A stretch of 64,000 nucleotides of DNA, taken from positions 188,501 through 252,500 of the forward strand of contig CAUYUJ010009557.1 in NCBI GenBank assembly GCA_963575745.1, given 5' to 3'. The stretch's first letter is position 1; every line of letters begins with the position of its first letter. Under the pieces are notes generated by a model, which saw only the letters and a list, made by a program, of their open reading frames with translations, searched no databases and was not told the origin of the DNA. The DNA is from Prorocentrum cordatum. Taxonomy: Eukaryota; Sar; Dinophyceae; Prorocentrales; Prorocentraceae. The translations under genes were made by a program, and so were the position numbers. Shown one piece after another: positions 54,601 to 63,110 of this stretch.

Positions 54601-55908
54601 GTTTCCAGGCTGGGCTTCAGTAGTCAAGGTAGTGTAGAAATTTCCACTACCAGATCCCCTTCCCCTTCCAAACACAGATCCTATGTTACCAGGAGACCGT
54701 TCAGATAGGTGGCCTATCGAACGCATCCTCTCCAGCAACTCATCATACTGTTGTTGTGTTCGGGGCATTTGGTGATTGAGTGGCTGTAAGAGTTGCATGG
54801 CTCGCTGGTTGCCGACGCCTAAGGCGCGGAATAGGATAGTGGTTAGCAGTTGGAAGTTGGGAAGGTCGAATCCCACCGACTGTGCCTCAAGTCGGGCCAT
54901 TTCGAATCGGGTAAGGGTGACGTCGATTCGTTCCCCGTGAGGCACGTGGAAGTCGATGAGTTGTGTGCCGGAAGTGAGCTGGCGCTCATCTTCCAGGCGT
55001 TCGAACTTCATGCTTAGGAGGAACATGATGTAGGTCACTGGGTCGGTGTGGACCCCATCGATGTCAGCACCATAGTTTATAATGTCAGGCGGTACCCTCA
55101 TGGCGAGTGTCCTCGCTAGGCCACCTAGGCCGCGTTGTATTGCGGCCGCTTGGGCCTGTGGCGTCATACGTCCGCTTGTAACGTTGAGCCATGCGTTGAC
55201 CTCGTAGATGTACTCACGAAAAGGTACATTACCTTGAGGGTCCCAATATGGGCCATGTGTTTGCCCATCGGTGCTGTTTTCTCCACGACGCATGTGTCCG
55301 ATTGCTGCCCCCAGCGCGAACCATATAATAGCGAAAACGACTAGCCCGAGAATGTGTAGAGAAGGACGGTTATTAGGCGCGTTGCCGCGCTGGGGTAGCG
55401 CCTTGTCGAGTCTTCGAGGCGCTCTATCTGGCGGGTCTCCCCGCCCCTGCTTCAAGTATTGCGCTATTAGCTCGTTGCCGAGCGGTTGGTGGTAACGCAA
55501 TGATGAAGCGTATATGGTACCAATCTGGTCGTCTAGACGTCGTACCTCTCGTGTCGCTTTTTGCTCTTGGATAGATCCTCGTAAACGTACTGGGAGTGGT
55601 GGCGCAGGGTGGTAGGTGGTCACGAAGATCGTGCCGAAGAATATGAGGCTAAGAAGAGCAAGAGCTGACCACACGAGAGTGCGGCCAGCTCCGCTACCAA
55701 GTCGAAAGTGAGCCTGGTAACTCAAATAGCATCCGATTCCATGATAGACATCGGATGGCAAATAGCGTCCATCGCTCTGCTGTGATAGTACAGTATGAGG
55801 GGTGGACGGATAAGATAGGATAAGATCGATGTAGTGATCTTTCCAGCACATAGCGAACACTCGCGGTGTCCGGGCAAATAGGGCGCGCGTGCCTTGGGCC
55901 AAAGGCAA
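51550..55908 (-). CDS. gag: Gag polyprotein of the copia element, CCHC zinc knuckle
   Basis: Open frame of 1,452 codons. Its upstream limit is a TTG at 55908; the first ATG is residue 20 (55851), still inside the 5' LTR, and is the likelier start. Residues up to about 70 are LTR-encoded and the frame then crosses the primer site. Two hydrophobic segments follow (about 78-99 and 185-207), unusual for copia gag and suggesting membrane association. A gag-like region lies around 230-420. A basic Gly/Lys/Arg-rich stretch precedes a CCHC knuckle, C-X2-C-X4-H-X4-C, at residues 630-643 (RNA binding). The C-terminal half is Pro/Ser/Glu-rich, low-complexity and dense in G-N-x-P tetrapeptides encoded by short hairpins. 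The end overlaps the next frame by about 142 bases in the -1 register. No protease is seen here. Confidence 0.85.
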   Translation of the reverse strand: MPLAQGTRALFARTPRVFAMCWKDHYIDLILSYPSTPHTVLSQQSDGRYLPSDVYHGIGCYLSYQAHFRLGSGAGRTLVWSALALLSLIFFGTIFVTTYHPAPPLPVRLRGSIQEQKATREVRRLDDQIGTIYASSLRYHQPLGNELIAQYLKQGRGDPPDRAPRRLDKALPQRGNAPNNRPSLHILGLVVFAIIWFALGAAIGHMRRGENSTDGQTHGPYWDPQGNVPFREYIYEVNAWLNVTSGRMTPQAQAAAIQRGLGGLARTLAMRVPPDIINYGADIDGVHTDPVTYIMFLLSMKFERLEDERQLTSGTQLIDFHVPHGERIDVTLTRFEMARLEAQSVGFDLPNFQLLTTILFRALGVGNQRAMQLLQPLNHQMPRTQQQYDELLERMRSIGHLSERSPGNIGSVFGRGRGSGSGNFYTTLTTEAQPGNGPSSIWADDPGESIALLAGDRSQPSWATSPPSREPQPHRSLWGESNPLTDGVSTYLGDEDFDSGTDTDTISSDGVEALDWSDIMNMDNDNQRAEHLFWLLQQAKRRWGRFTRKPVRRVRRRIRRSFKGKGKGKRGRRRLNGRGIAAFLQRLSDEQHDEIFFGGKGRGKGSRETSGKGKGRRGNPRGRDGQVLKCHECGSTDHLVRDCSMKGNGKGRSTEVHFGSSEPFSEYLSLQDFEAMEQIFFTWVSCMDNVDELEAYGRGLDAYYLEYVRRFVEGNNELTPVEHGTLGNYPLSFFDWMFGNPGNIMAYESSDEDTTLEASPSEVQRNLEPPPGIPPGNRPSLMGEYPQTTEDLIEMESQAFVQAFTAGEPDTPFIPPGSLAPGEYGPRTLLQTLMRMHEILITGYPESQEHIEADIMIMQDTDACGSSELLLAALTLIDSVHPQDVQRHLIYSRGRWRNALEMAIAMRGHDLPPPGWGLQAVGMWPNHTAMRNIAGQPVLGNEPEPTTPPPTPGQPSDAQTPAMQGNLPVPDTPMAIIIGSSTSEEVEGDGCGLDEDDVTILMMDVNGEEEVDFDPDESESSSPSAQAPFAPSSIQQGDLPPSVDPSGIAQEPPQAPPPGAAHAASAASSDENTRRSRSHTRVREEPHPQARLPREWRQAGPKEHALRRGGQLLPYNDPRRRKGEHSAFGKGNPAYRDSEGKAIRGGYQLATNIRRPEIQEARTQLRDIIAARKQYRLTQLADLVPSRSRTTGQDAPLATTGLSPNRGKTPHKDGHPILIPMTPDEIAAVNRRLGILSHLDPKPEEEEPTPVPRGLVATTQEEKDALFSLPSMRGNSPGVSSQSQQPEPTIKDEQKAQRAAEDEERMRAAEERTREATRKMLEDSSKIYMKGATKPPLPLTSKATSEPPTPKPSSGPKPKTSSQDPGPDVQMEVPRSEDARLVAAAPLRKGRQLLSAVGVPLRQLRLWRPVPGGPMKVLCRGVPGCRRSGAAPVAHHRGETRQALPPQLHPLQ
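55688..55699 (-). promoter_or_regulatory. Candidate primer-binding site (initiator Met tRNA type)
   Basis: Immediately inside the 5' LTR the sense strand reads TGGTAGCGGAGC. The TGGTAGC start is shared with initiator-Met primer sites of Ty1/copia elements (established knowledge). The site also lies in the open gag frame and encodes part of the Leu-Gly-Ser-Gly-Ala-Gly stretch around residues 70-75. Confidence 0.7.
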
Positions 55909-55966
55909 CGGCGCGCGAGCTATGCTCCCGATACTGTAACATCTCCCAAAGAGCTACCCTTAAAGT
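55700..55966 (-). repeat. 5' LTR of the giant copia element
   Basis: 267-bp direct repeat of 40059-40325. In sense orientation it begins ACTTTAAGGG and ends TTTCGACT, so the termini are not the canonical TG...CA. The ends were set by the TACTA duplication outside and the TGG of the primer site inside. The LTR carries the beginning of the gag reading frame (ATG at 55851-55849 is the first in-frame ATG). Confidence 0.9.
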
Positions 55967-55971
55967 TACTA
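55967..55971. other. Target-site duplication TACTA, 5' side of the element
   Basis: Second copy of the 5-bp duplication flanking the copia element; the partner is 40054-40058. Confidence 0.75.
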
Positions 55972-56089
55972 CTCTCCCTGTTCCCCTGATGACGGCTTGG
56001 GAGTATTCGACCCCCCCCGCGCACTGTTTTTTTACGCACAGGTTTCCCCGGAGTTGGGTTTTCGCCAGCCTTTGTTTCCAAAATGCTGC

Positions 56090-56690
56090 TCTCGCTGAGG
56101 CGCCGGCCTTATTTTCGGGCCCCGCTCGTTCCGAATCGTGCTCCCGCTGCAGCGCTGGCATCATTTTTCTGCCGGCGCCCGGGCTGCGCCCGAGCCGGCG
56201 CCCGGGCCGGTGCTCGGGCCGGGTCCGGAGCCGGTTCCGGCCGCCGCCGGAAAATCGAGTTCCGAGGCGGCGCCGAAAAAAGGCCATTCTAATACACATT
56301 TGTTTTTGGAAAATGCTAATTTCTGCTTCCGGCGCCCGGGAGGCCTCCCGGGCCGATTCCGACGCCCAGGCCGGCGCCCGAGCTGGCGCCCGGGCCGGAC
56401 GCCCGAGCCGGCGCCCGGGCCGGCGCCCAGGCCAGCTCCGGAGCCGGTTCCGGTCAGCGCCGGATAATCGAGTTCCGAGGCGGCGCCGAAAAAAGCCATT
56501 CCAATACATATTTTTCTTCTGAAAATGCTGAATTTCTGCTTCTGGCGCCCGGGAAGCCTCCCGGGCCGATTCCGGCGTGCTTCCGCTCGTTCCGAATCGT
56601 GCTCCCGCTGCAGCGCTGGCCTCATTTCCGCGCTTCCGCTCGTTTCGACTCGTGCTCCCGCTGCAGCGCTGGCGTCCTTTCCCGTGCCAT
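56090..56690. repeat. Tandem ~210-bp units with GCGCCCGGGCCGG stretches
   Basis: ATCGAGTTCCGAGGCGGCGC-CGAAAAAA blocks at 56253 and 56465 are each followed by GAAAATGCT and GGCGCCCGGGA. CGTTCCGAATCGTGCTCCCG recurs at 56128 and 56588, with a variant at 56640. The middle is palindromic GC-rich sequence. Confidence 0.8.
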
Positions 56691-57071
56691 GACACGGCAT
56701 GCAATGCAATGCTAGGTTGATACTACGCTTCGCGGTGCTCTTCTGCGCCATGCCATGCCGTGCTCTACAATGCATCGCGTACCCTTTCGGGATCATTGCC
56801 CTGCTCGACATCCGACTGTGCGCGTAGAGAGGGGATCTGCGCCATGGGAAGGGATGGGAGGGAGGGGTAGGATGTCAGATATGACGCGAGCGCACCTAGC
56901 TTGACCCCACCCCTCCCCCCCTTGCCCAGCGAAGGCGGCGGAGAGCTCTGCCCAATTGGGGTCGGGTCGGCCAACCCTTGGCCTCCTCATCAGCCATGTG
57001 ATGGTCATCCTCAATGTTCCTCCTAAGCCTACTCGGCCTCAACGCCCTCTTCTTTAAGCATCGTGTGCCTC

Positions 57072-57350
57072 TTCCTGGAGGAGGAGGAGGAGGAGGAGCA
57101 GGAGGAGAAGGGAGATGAGGAGGAGGAGGAAATAAAGCATAATGAGGTCTTTGACAACTTTTGGGGTTGGTTGGGATGTAGAGATGCAGTCGGCAGATGA
57201 AGACGATTTCTGGAGGCTTCGGGGGGGGTCCAGGAGATTAGGGATGCCGAGAGGAGGAGGAGGAGGAGGAGAAAGAGGAGGATGAGGAGGAGGAGGAGTA
57301 GGAGGAGGTGGAGGAGGAGGAGGCTGAGGAGGAGGAGGATGAGGAAGAGT
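57072..57350. repeat. GGA trinucleotide tracts
   Basis: Two GGA blocks (57075-57130 and 57250-57350) within purine-rich DNA that runs to about 57740. Confidence 0.9.
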
Positions 57351-58279
57351 ATGGAGTAGGATGCCGAGGGGTCCAGGAGGAGGGATAGAGGGCAGGGGGA
57401 GGAGGCGGGAGGTGGGAGGAGGCATGGGTGAACAATGACAAATGATGACGAGGGATAACAGGGAAGAGGGAGGATCAGGGTTGAAGATGGAAAGGAGGAG
57501 GGACGAGGGATGAGAGTGTATATGTGTATATGAAGGAGGGAATGGTTGGAATGGGAGAGGAGCGGAAAGAAGGGATGAAGTGGAGAAGGCCGAATTTTGT
57601 GGAGAAGGAATACGCTAGAATGATGGAATGAACACGTGGGGCAGGATGAGGATGGTGAGGAAGATGTGAGATGAGGACGACGGAGGAAGAAAAAGGAGGC
57701 GCAATTAGCAGAAGGGCTGGAGGCGAGATGCTCAAAATGACCAGCAGTGGTTGCTCCGAGAGTAGTTGGAGCAAGCCAATCATTATGCGGCGGATGGGGG
57801 ATACGGATGTGCCAGCCCGTGTGGCGGATGACCTCGGTTGAACATCCCCACTCTACGTAGCACCCCGCAATTGCGGCGAACTACAAGTGAGGAGGCGGAC
57901 GCAGAGTGGGTCGCGGGGTGTGTCGCCGCTGCGTCGCGGGCGGGTTCGACGACAACAATCGACAACAACAAACAACACCAACTGAATAGAACCCGCGCCG
58001 CTGAACTCCACTGCAGCCACGCTCTTGGGCACGGTGCAAGACCGTTTGGCCCCCTCACTCTGACAATTCAAGACTAAGAAATTGCATAACCACGAGATGT
58101 CGGAGGTTCGCGCGACTTTCTTGATTACTGGCGCGCGGAGCGCGCTAGTGGCGGCGCCAGAGGAGCCGCCACGGGGTTCCAGCGCCGATCCAAGACGTCC
58201 GCCCGAAAACCTCCGCTGGCTTGCGACCCGAGCCATGGAGGCGGTGCACGGCCATCCCTGCAGGGGCAGCTGGCACTGC

Positions 58280-58500
58280 TACGACGACGACGACGACCAC
58301 GGCCACGGAGACGATGAGTATATCGACGACGACGCCGACGACGACGATGACGACGACGACGATGACGACGGCCACGACCACGGCCACGACGACGACGACG
58401 GCGACGAAGACGAAGGCGACGACGACGAGGACGGCCACGACGACGACGACCACCACCACCAAGACCACGACGACGGCCACGACGACGACGCCGCCGTCGT
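58280..58500. repeat. GAC trinucleotide tract
   Basis: ACG/GAC repeats with CCACGGCC blocks; encodes Asp/His runs on the plus strand. Confidence 0.9.
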
Positions 58501-58849
58501 GGCCCTCCCCGGCGTGGCCGCCCCCCACCCGCCACGGGACGCCGCCGCCGCCGCCGCCGCCGTGGCCTCCCAACACCGGCACGGCCCCACCAGCTCGTAG
58601 GGCAGCCCCGGAGGCACTGCGGCGCTGCAGCCGGGCCCGAGCGGCAGCTCCGAGGCCGCGCCGCCCCGCGGCAGGAGCCGCACGCGGCCCGCGCCCGCCA
58701 GGCCCCAGCACACGCTGGAGGCGCGGGCGGCCTCGCGGGGCGCCCGGAAGCCTTGCCCGGCCTGCGGCAGGCTCGTGCCGTGCCGGCTTCGGCGCTGGTT
58801 TCTCTGGCGCCGAGGGAGGCAGATCGATTAAAACCTCGACCGAGGACGA

Positions 58850-58990
58850 GGGCGAGAAGAACGAGGACGAGGACGAGAAGGAGAAGGTGGAGGAGGAGCA
58901 GGAGGAGGGCGAGCACGAGGCCGAGGAGGAGGAGGAGGAGGAGGAGGAGGAGGAGCACGAGGACGGGGAGGCGGAGGAGAGGGAGAAAGA
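58850..58990. repeat. GAG/GAC tract
   Basis: GAG and GACGAG repeats directly followed by GC-rich sequence. Confidence 0.85.
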
Positions 58991-59129
58991 GAGGCGCGGG
59001 GGTGTCCTGCGAGGCGGGGCGCCTGTTTAGGACCCCGGCGCTGGTTCCCGTCACCGCGGGGATCGTTTAACCGTGGACGATCGGCTGTTTCCGAAACGTC
59101 AAATCGTTCAACATCTCGGGGATCTTCTG

Positions 59130-59305
59130 ACCAGGGTCAATCCAGACCTGGGTCAGTCAGGCCTTGCAGAATCCATCAAATCCTGCAAGATCCTGCGCCC
59201 AAACCCAGGTCAATGCGAAGGATCCTGCAAAATCATAGAGGATCCTGCACCCCAACCCGGGTCGGTGCGACCCTGGCCCTGCAGGATTCTGCAAAATCTG
59301 GCGCT
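59130..59305. repeat. Degenerate repeats built on GATCCTGCAAAATC
   Basis: TCCTGCAAGATCCTGC, GATCCTGCAAAATCATAG and GATTCTGCAAAATC recur with AACCC(A/G)GGTC between them. Confidence 0.6.
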
Positions 59306-59629
59306 CTGGCTGACCCCCGTTTGCACTGACCCCCGTCTATTGAGCCCCGAGTATCCACCGATTCTGGGTCGCCGGCGGCGTTCAACGTTGAATGCAGGCG
59401 GCGGGGTCGCCGCCAGTCGACACGACGCGAACCTACCGGAACCCCATCAGCTCTTTAGGGCGTGAGCGGTTTAGAGCGTTTCCTCTTCCATGCCCCTGCT
59501 TCCCCTTCGGGAAGGGATTTATCACTGTTCCCTATTAGTCAGCACCCACTCCCCCAGGCGACCAGCAGCCAACCAGGGCTAATGCAATCCCCCTCTCGTC
59601 CCTGTAAAAAAAGCAGACACTTTGGGGCA

Positions 59630-59870
59630 AAATCTTGGGTCATGCTCGTGGGCCCCCCGAGCACGTTGTATTGTTTTGTTGACCAGGACGGCGGGGGTGC
59701 CCTCAAATTGTCTGCTCTGCGCAAGGCCACCTTTCCTGCCACAAAAACACAATACAACACACACACACACACTTCGCAGCTAAATCTTGATCATGCGCGG
59801 CCAGCCCGCGATCAATTGTTCTATTGTTTGACAAGGACCGCGGAGATGGTGGCATATTGCCTGCTATGGG
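59630..59870. repeat. Two diverged tandem copies, each with an internal palindrome
   Basis: AAATCTTG(G)-TCATGC, ATTG(T)TT(T)G-CAAGGAC or CCAGGAC, and TGCC...TGCT blocks occur at 59630-59720 and 59780-59870. Confidence 0.55.
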
Positions 59871-59984
59871 CAGGCCCACCAGACAGGATGATGGCCTCCC
59901 CGCCGCGATTGCGCACTGGTTTCCGACAAGGACGCTGGGGGCCGGCACGTTTCCCGATGCGTGCTGTCACGTGCGCGGGCGTTC

Positions 59985-60140
59985 CTGGCACACTCTGCGC
60001 GTGCACCGGACGTGGCGCACCTGGCGCGGCTGGACCATGCGGCACACGTGGCGCACGTGGAGCACGTGGCGCATCTGGCGCGCAAGGCGTGCCTGGCACG
60101 CTTGGGCCCCAGGGGTGCCTGGCGCACCTGGAGCGCCTTG
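59985..60140. repeat. 9-bp repeat GGCGCACGT/GGCGCACCT
   Basis: Degenerate 9-base units that read as collagen-like Gly-x-y on the plus strand within 59462-60376. No signal peptide or other gene context was seen. Confidence 0.6.
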
Positions 60141-60409
60141 CACGCGTGGCCCGGGATGCTACTTCTGTGTTGGGAGGTCGGGTGGGAGTGATCGACACAA
60201 CTTGCGGGCAGGGAGGGTATCTTGCCCCCTCCCGGACCCTAACCCCCCCCTGGACCTGGATGAGGGGGGCGGCAACCGATTGGAGCGTCCAAGATGGCCG
60301 GCGAGAAGGCCACAATCATTGTTTTTTCCAGTGTTGGGACCGTGTTGGCCTCCAGGAGGGGGGGGCCCTAATTTAGTACGTACCTCCCGATGCTTTGATT
60401 GATCGCCAC

Positions 60410-60690
60410 TAAGATGGCTCCCCGAGTCTCCCAAGGGTGTCCCAAGACGGCCCCAAGAGGGCCCCAGGAGGGATCCAAGAGGCGCCCAGGAGGCCCCAAC
60501 AGGCCTCAAGAGGTCCCGAAGAGGCTCCCAAAAGACCCCTACGAGGGCCCAAGAGGCTCTCCCAAGGCCCAAAACGCTACACAAGGCCCCTGGTACCGCC
60601 AAGAAGCCCCCAAGCCGCCCCAGTATGACCCCAAGAAGCTCTCAAGTGACATCCAAAGAGACTCCGAGAGACATCCAAAAGGAACCTGAC
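60410..60690. repeat. Degenerate CCCCAAGAGG repeats
   Basis: Inverse-orientation relatives of the 34660-36490 family: CCCAAGACGG, CCCCAAGAGG, CCCAGGAGG. Confidence 0.65.
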
Positions 60691-61322
60691 CTTTCTGCTT
60701 GCCCTCTTCCTCCTCCTCCTCCTCTTCCTTCCTCTCATCGTCCTCCTCCCTCTCCTCCTCCTCCTCCTTCTCCTCCTATGGGGTCAAAGGTCTGCCCCAA
60801 GCACACCGCAAACTGAACCTGCCCCCAGCAGAGTGCTCTCCGCCGCGATAGGCTGCGCCTTCTCGGGCACTCTTGGTCGTCTACTGCCTCGCGCGGTACT
60901 GCTTCGGCATTGCGAAGTACGGCCGCGGCCAGGTCCAGATCGAGATCACCTGCTTGGCACCGTCGCGAGCGACGGCAAAGAAGTTCTGCCAAGTGGGATT
61001 TGAGACTGGAAGCGAGCCGCCGTCTTGTTGCTTCCCATCACGGTTCACGAGCGCCCACGTTAATGACGGGCAATGGGAGGCGTGGAAAAGATGCGGGGAG
61101 AGAACCCAGATGGACGTGCATCGCCACTCGCCAGTGGTGTTGCTCGCAATTTCAATTCAAATCAAAAGTGCGACATGTGTGGAAGACTTGAGAACGGGTA
61201 GCCTGATCCGCAGGCTCCACCAGCTCGTTCGCAGCGCCCACCCTTCTATGACCCGAAAGGCATCTGTGCCAAAAAGGGACTCGTCACAAAGATGAAACTG
61301 ATATCTCAGAGCTCGGAACACG

Positions 61323-61721
61323 GTGCCTTACGTGGTTGCCGCCAAGAAAGACTGTGCAGACGCTGAGGCAGTTGAACGTGCTCAGCGATCACCAGGCGAC
61401 CTCCTTCGTCGAGCATTGGACCGTCCATCGGCCAAGACTCGTGAGGTCATGGCTCTGCAGGCAAAGGCGAACAAGCTCAAATTTGAGAAGGGCACGAAGT
61501 CCAACGAACTGTTGCTGGCCTTTGCAGAGCTATATCAGATCCATGTTGAAATCACCGTGGACCGAACCGCGGTCATGGCCAGCGGAGGCGGTGGCAGTGC
61601 GAGCACGCCCAGCAGCAGTCTATATGACGCGGCGGACAGGCTTGAGCGCATTGTGCAGGCCGTTCCCTACCACCGAGGGCAATCAAGGACCCATGCTCTA
61701 CTCCCTCGGCACCCACACTAG
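61323..61721 (+). CDS. Short ORF with coiled-coil-like helix upstream of the endonuclease remnant
   Basis: 132 codons. A long Lys/Glu/Ala-rich helix (VMALQAKANKLKFEKGTKSN) and a second amphipathic segment suggest a coiled coil. A Gly/Ser linker follows. It lies 0.5 kb upstream of the endonuclease-like remnant in the same orientation, where a LINE ORF1 would sit. No known domain was recognised; it may be a chance frame. Confidence 0.35.
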   Translation: MPYVVAAKKDCADAEAVERAQRSPGDLLRRALDRPSAKTREVMALQAKANKLKFEKGTKSNELLLAFAELYQIHVEITVDRTAVMASGGGGSASTPSSSLYDAADRLERIVQAVPYHRGQSRTHALLPRHPH

Positions 61722-62193
61722 AGCTGAAGGCGGCCTCCGCTTCGTTCAGGTCAGCCCAGGCTAGCGCTGCTTCCCATTCGCGTACTACGCCTGCCAAGGT
61801 GCACCTATAGCATGGGACTCCGCCATACCCGACCTTGATCGAGACGGCGACGGCGCCAGGGGGGAGGGAACTACTTAATATGTTGGCGGTATTCGACATG
61901 CCCAAGACATGCAGTGACGGCTCAATACATGCGTTCGACCCTGGTCAGTAGCATGGGGAGACAGAGTTGCCGACTGCATGTCCATTGGGACGTCCAAGTG
62001 GCGAGAGGTTATTGACGTCCACTTCCTCTACGTCCTTCCTTAAAACCTCCTCAGGAACATAGATCGGCACGACGCGTGATGACCTGAGTAATTCACAGAC
62101 AACCTTGAGTAGCGTTGGAGGCGTGAGGCTACAACTCGCTTCAAAGGTTGTCCATGCTGGGCCCCAACAACACTTGAGAGGCCAGAGGCTATC

Positions 62194-63110
62194 GTGTGCC
62201 GCTTTGGCTCACGCACGTACTACTTCCTCGCCTACCGCCGCGACCTTTTCCAATGGAGGACACGGCTCTGCGGTGCGCTCCCGACGTGGCCTTTGTGGAG
62301 CGAAGGGGAAGGACAGGACGAAACATACTTTCAACGGCTCGGGCTGGCCTGGGGCCCGAGATCTGCTTCACCGAGTCCGACATGCCAGCAATGTGGCAAC
62401 ACGAAAGATTCACCTTGCAGGCAACAGTCGGATGCAGGCGGAGGAGCGGTGCCAGACGCATGGCTGGAAAACATCCATCACCGACGCGACGACATCATTA
62501 TGAACGCTAGAAAACCTTCTGCTGGCGTCGGGCTTGTCATCAGAAGAAACATCGGGGTGGTCAACCTGATCGCCCACGTGCCTTCTCATGTGGTTGTACC
62601 TGGCCACTGCGTGGCTGCAATTGTGCAGACAAGCTTACGTGGAGGTTGTATCGCTGCCTCCTTGCATCTCGGGCAAGGCCTCAAGCTGGGTGGTGCCAGC
62701 TCGGCCAGGCTCACGCCTGCCTCAGCTACTACGGCCTGGACTGGAATTTCCATCCTGTTGACTAAGTTCGCCTGCGATTGCTGAGCGCTTGGATGCACGC
62801 ATCGTCGCCGCCGCTGAGGGCGCGTGCAGAGATCCTGGCTCAGGGAACTACATCGGCATCGACTTCTGGCTCGCCAGTGATGGCCTCGCTGGGGTCATGA
62901 TGGACCCAGAGATTGTAGGTGGCTTCCCACCCCGTGTGCACTACCCTATTCAGGTCTCACTTGGGCCCAAGGCTCGGGCACAGCAGGTCTTTCGGCAGGT
63001 GGGGCCTTGCACCTTGCCTGCTAAATCCAGCGAGGAACCTGACAGAAGGCAGCAAGACGACGACGACCAGCCTGCCTGTGCGTCTCGCGGGGGCTCCTCT
63101 GTCGTGTGGC
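62194..63110 (+). pseudogene. Decayed endonuclease (EEP family) region of a non-LTR element
   Basis: Plus-strand pieces in different frames look like a broken apurinic-type endonuclease of a LINE. GVGLVIRRNIGVVNLIAH followed by VVPGHCVAAIVQ lies at 62530-62630. GLDWNFHP at about 62731-62754 sits where EEP nucleases have GDxN. IGIDFWLASDGLAGVMMD, then FPPRVHYPIQVSL, at 62850-62960 resembles the 'IDyfl.s ... pH.Pv' ending. Frameshifts and stops separate the parts. No RT follows before 64 kb. Family call is by motif only. Confidence 0.5.

Larger units (their letters stand above)
40433..55483 (-). repeat. Family of at least 34 perfect 14-nt GNRA-loop hairpins (GCNNN-loop-N'N'N'GC)
   Basis: Each copy is a 5-bp stem starting GC closed by a 4-base loop. 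Copies start at 40433, 40609, 41216, 42003, 42902, 43308, 44632, 45142, 46237, 47289, 47554, 47643, 48178, 48211, 48700, 48781, 49273, 49861, 50101, 50362, 50898, 51505, 51586, 51955, 52080, 52791, 53007, 53092, 53574, 54048, 54514, 55377, 55431, 55470 (14 nt each). Stems: GCAGG x8, GCGGG x7, GCGAG x6, GCTCG x4, GCCTG, GCGCG and GCTGG x2 each, GCGTG, GCGGA and GCCGG once. Sense loops: GAAA x20, GCAA x8, GAGA x3, GTAA, GGAA and one GATA. Most encode Gly-Asn-x-Pro, but six are in other reading phases and two are untranslated. Decayed copies exist, e.g. 46495, 47111, 54597. Confidence 0.92.
40054..55971 (-). mobile_element. Giant Ty1/copia-type LTR retrotransposon, about 15.9 kb
   Basis: Two near-identical 267-bp direct repeats (40059-40325 and 55700-55966) bracket five large minus-strand frames in the order gag, Tpt1-like/RING/protease, methyltransferase-like, integrase, RT/RNase H. 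Integrase before RT is the Ty1/copia order. The element is flanked by the 5-bp duplication TACTA and has a primer site resembling the initiator-Met type next to the 5' LTR. About six LTR differences, all transitions by eye, suggest recent insertion. At about 15.9 kb it is far larger than usual copia elements (roughly 5-9 kb, general knowledge); the excess is a very long gag region and two extra frames with non-canonical domains. Expression would need two -1 frameshifts and passage through two in-frame stops, or the copy is slightly decayed. Confidence 0.93.

Noticed and set aside
56039-56052. Hairpin-like CAGGTTTCCCCGG just outside the copia element
   Set aside because: The arms do not pair fully and it lacks the GC...GC ends; probably chance similarity.
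55694-56704. 336-codon minus-strand frame overlapping the 5' LTR
   Set aside because: It reads flanking GC-rich tandem repeats and then the LTR in a different frame from gag; no domain seen.
58125-59054. Overlapping 269-309 codon frames on both strands
   Set aside because: Produced by the GAC and GAG trinucleotide tracts; no recognisable domain.
59462-60376. Collagen-like Gly-x-y protein
   Set aside because: Explained by a 9-bp degenerate repeat; no signal peptide, no flanking gene structure.
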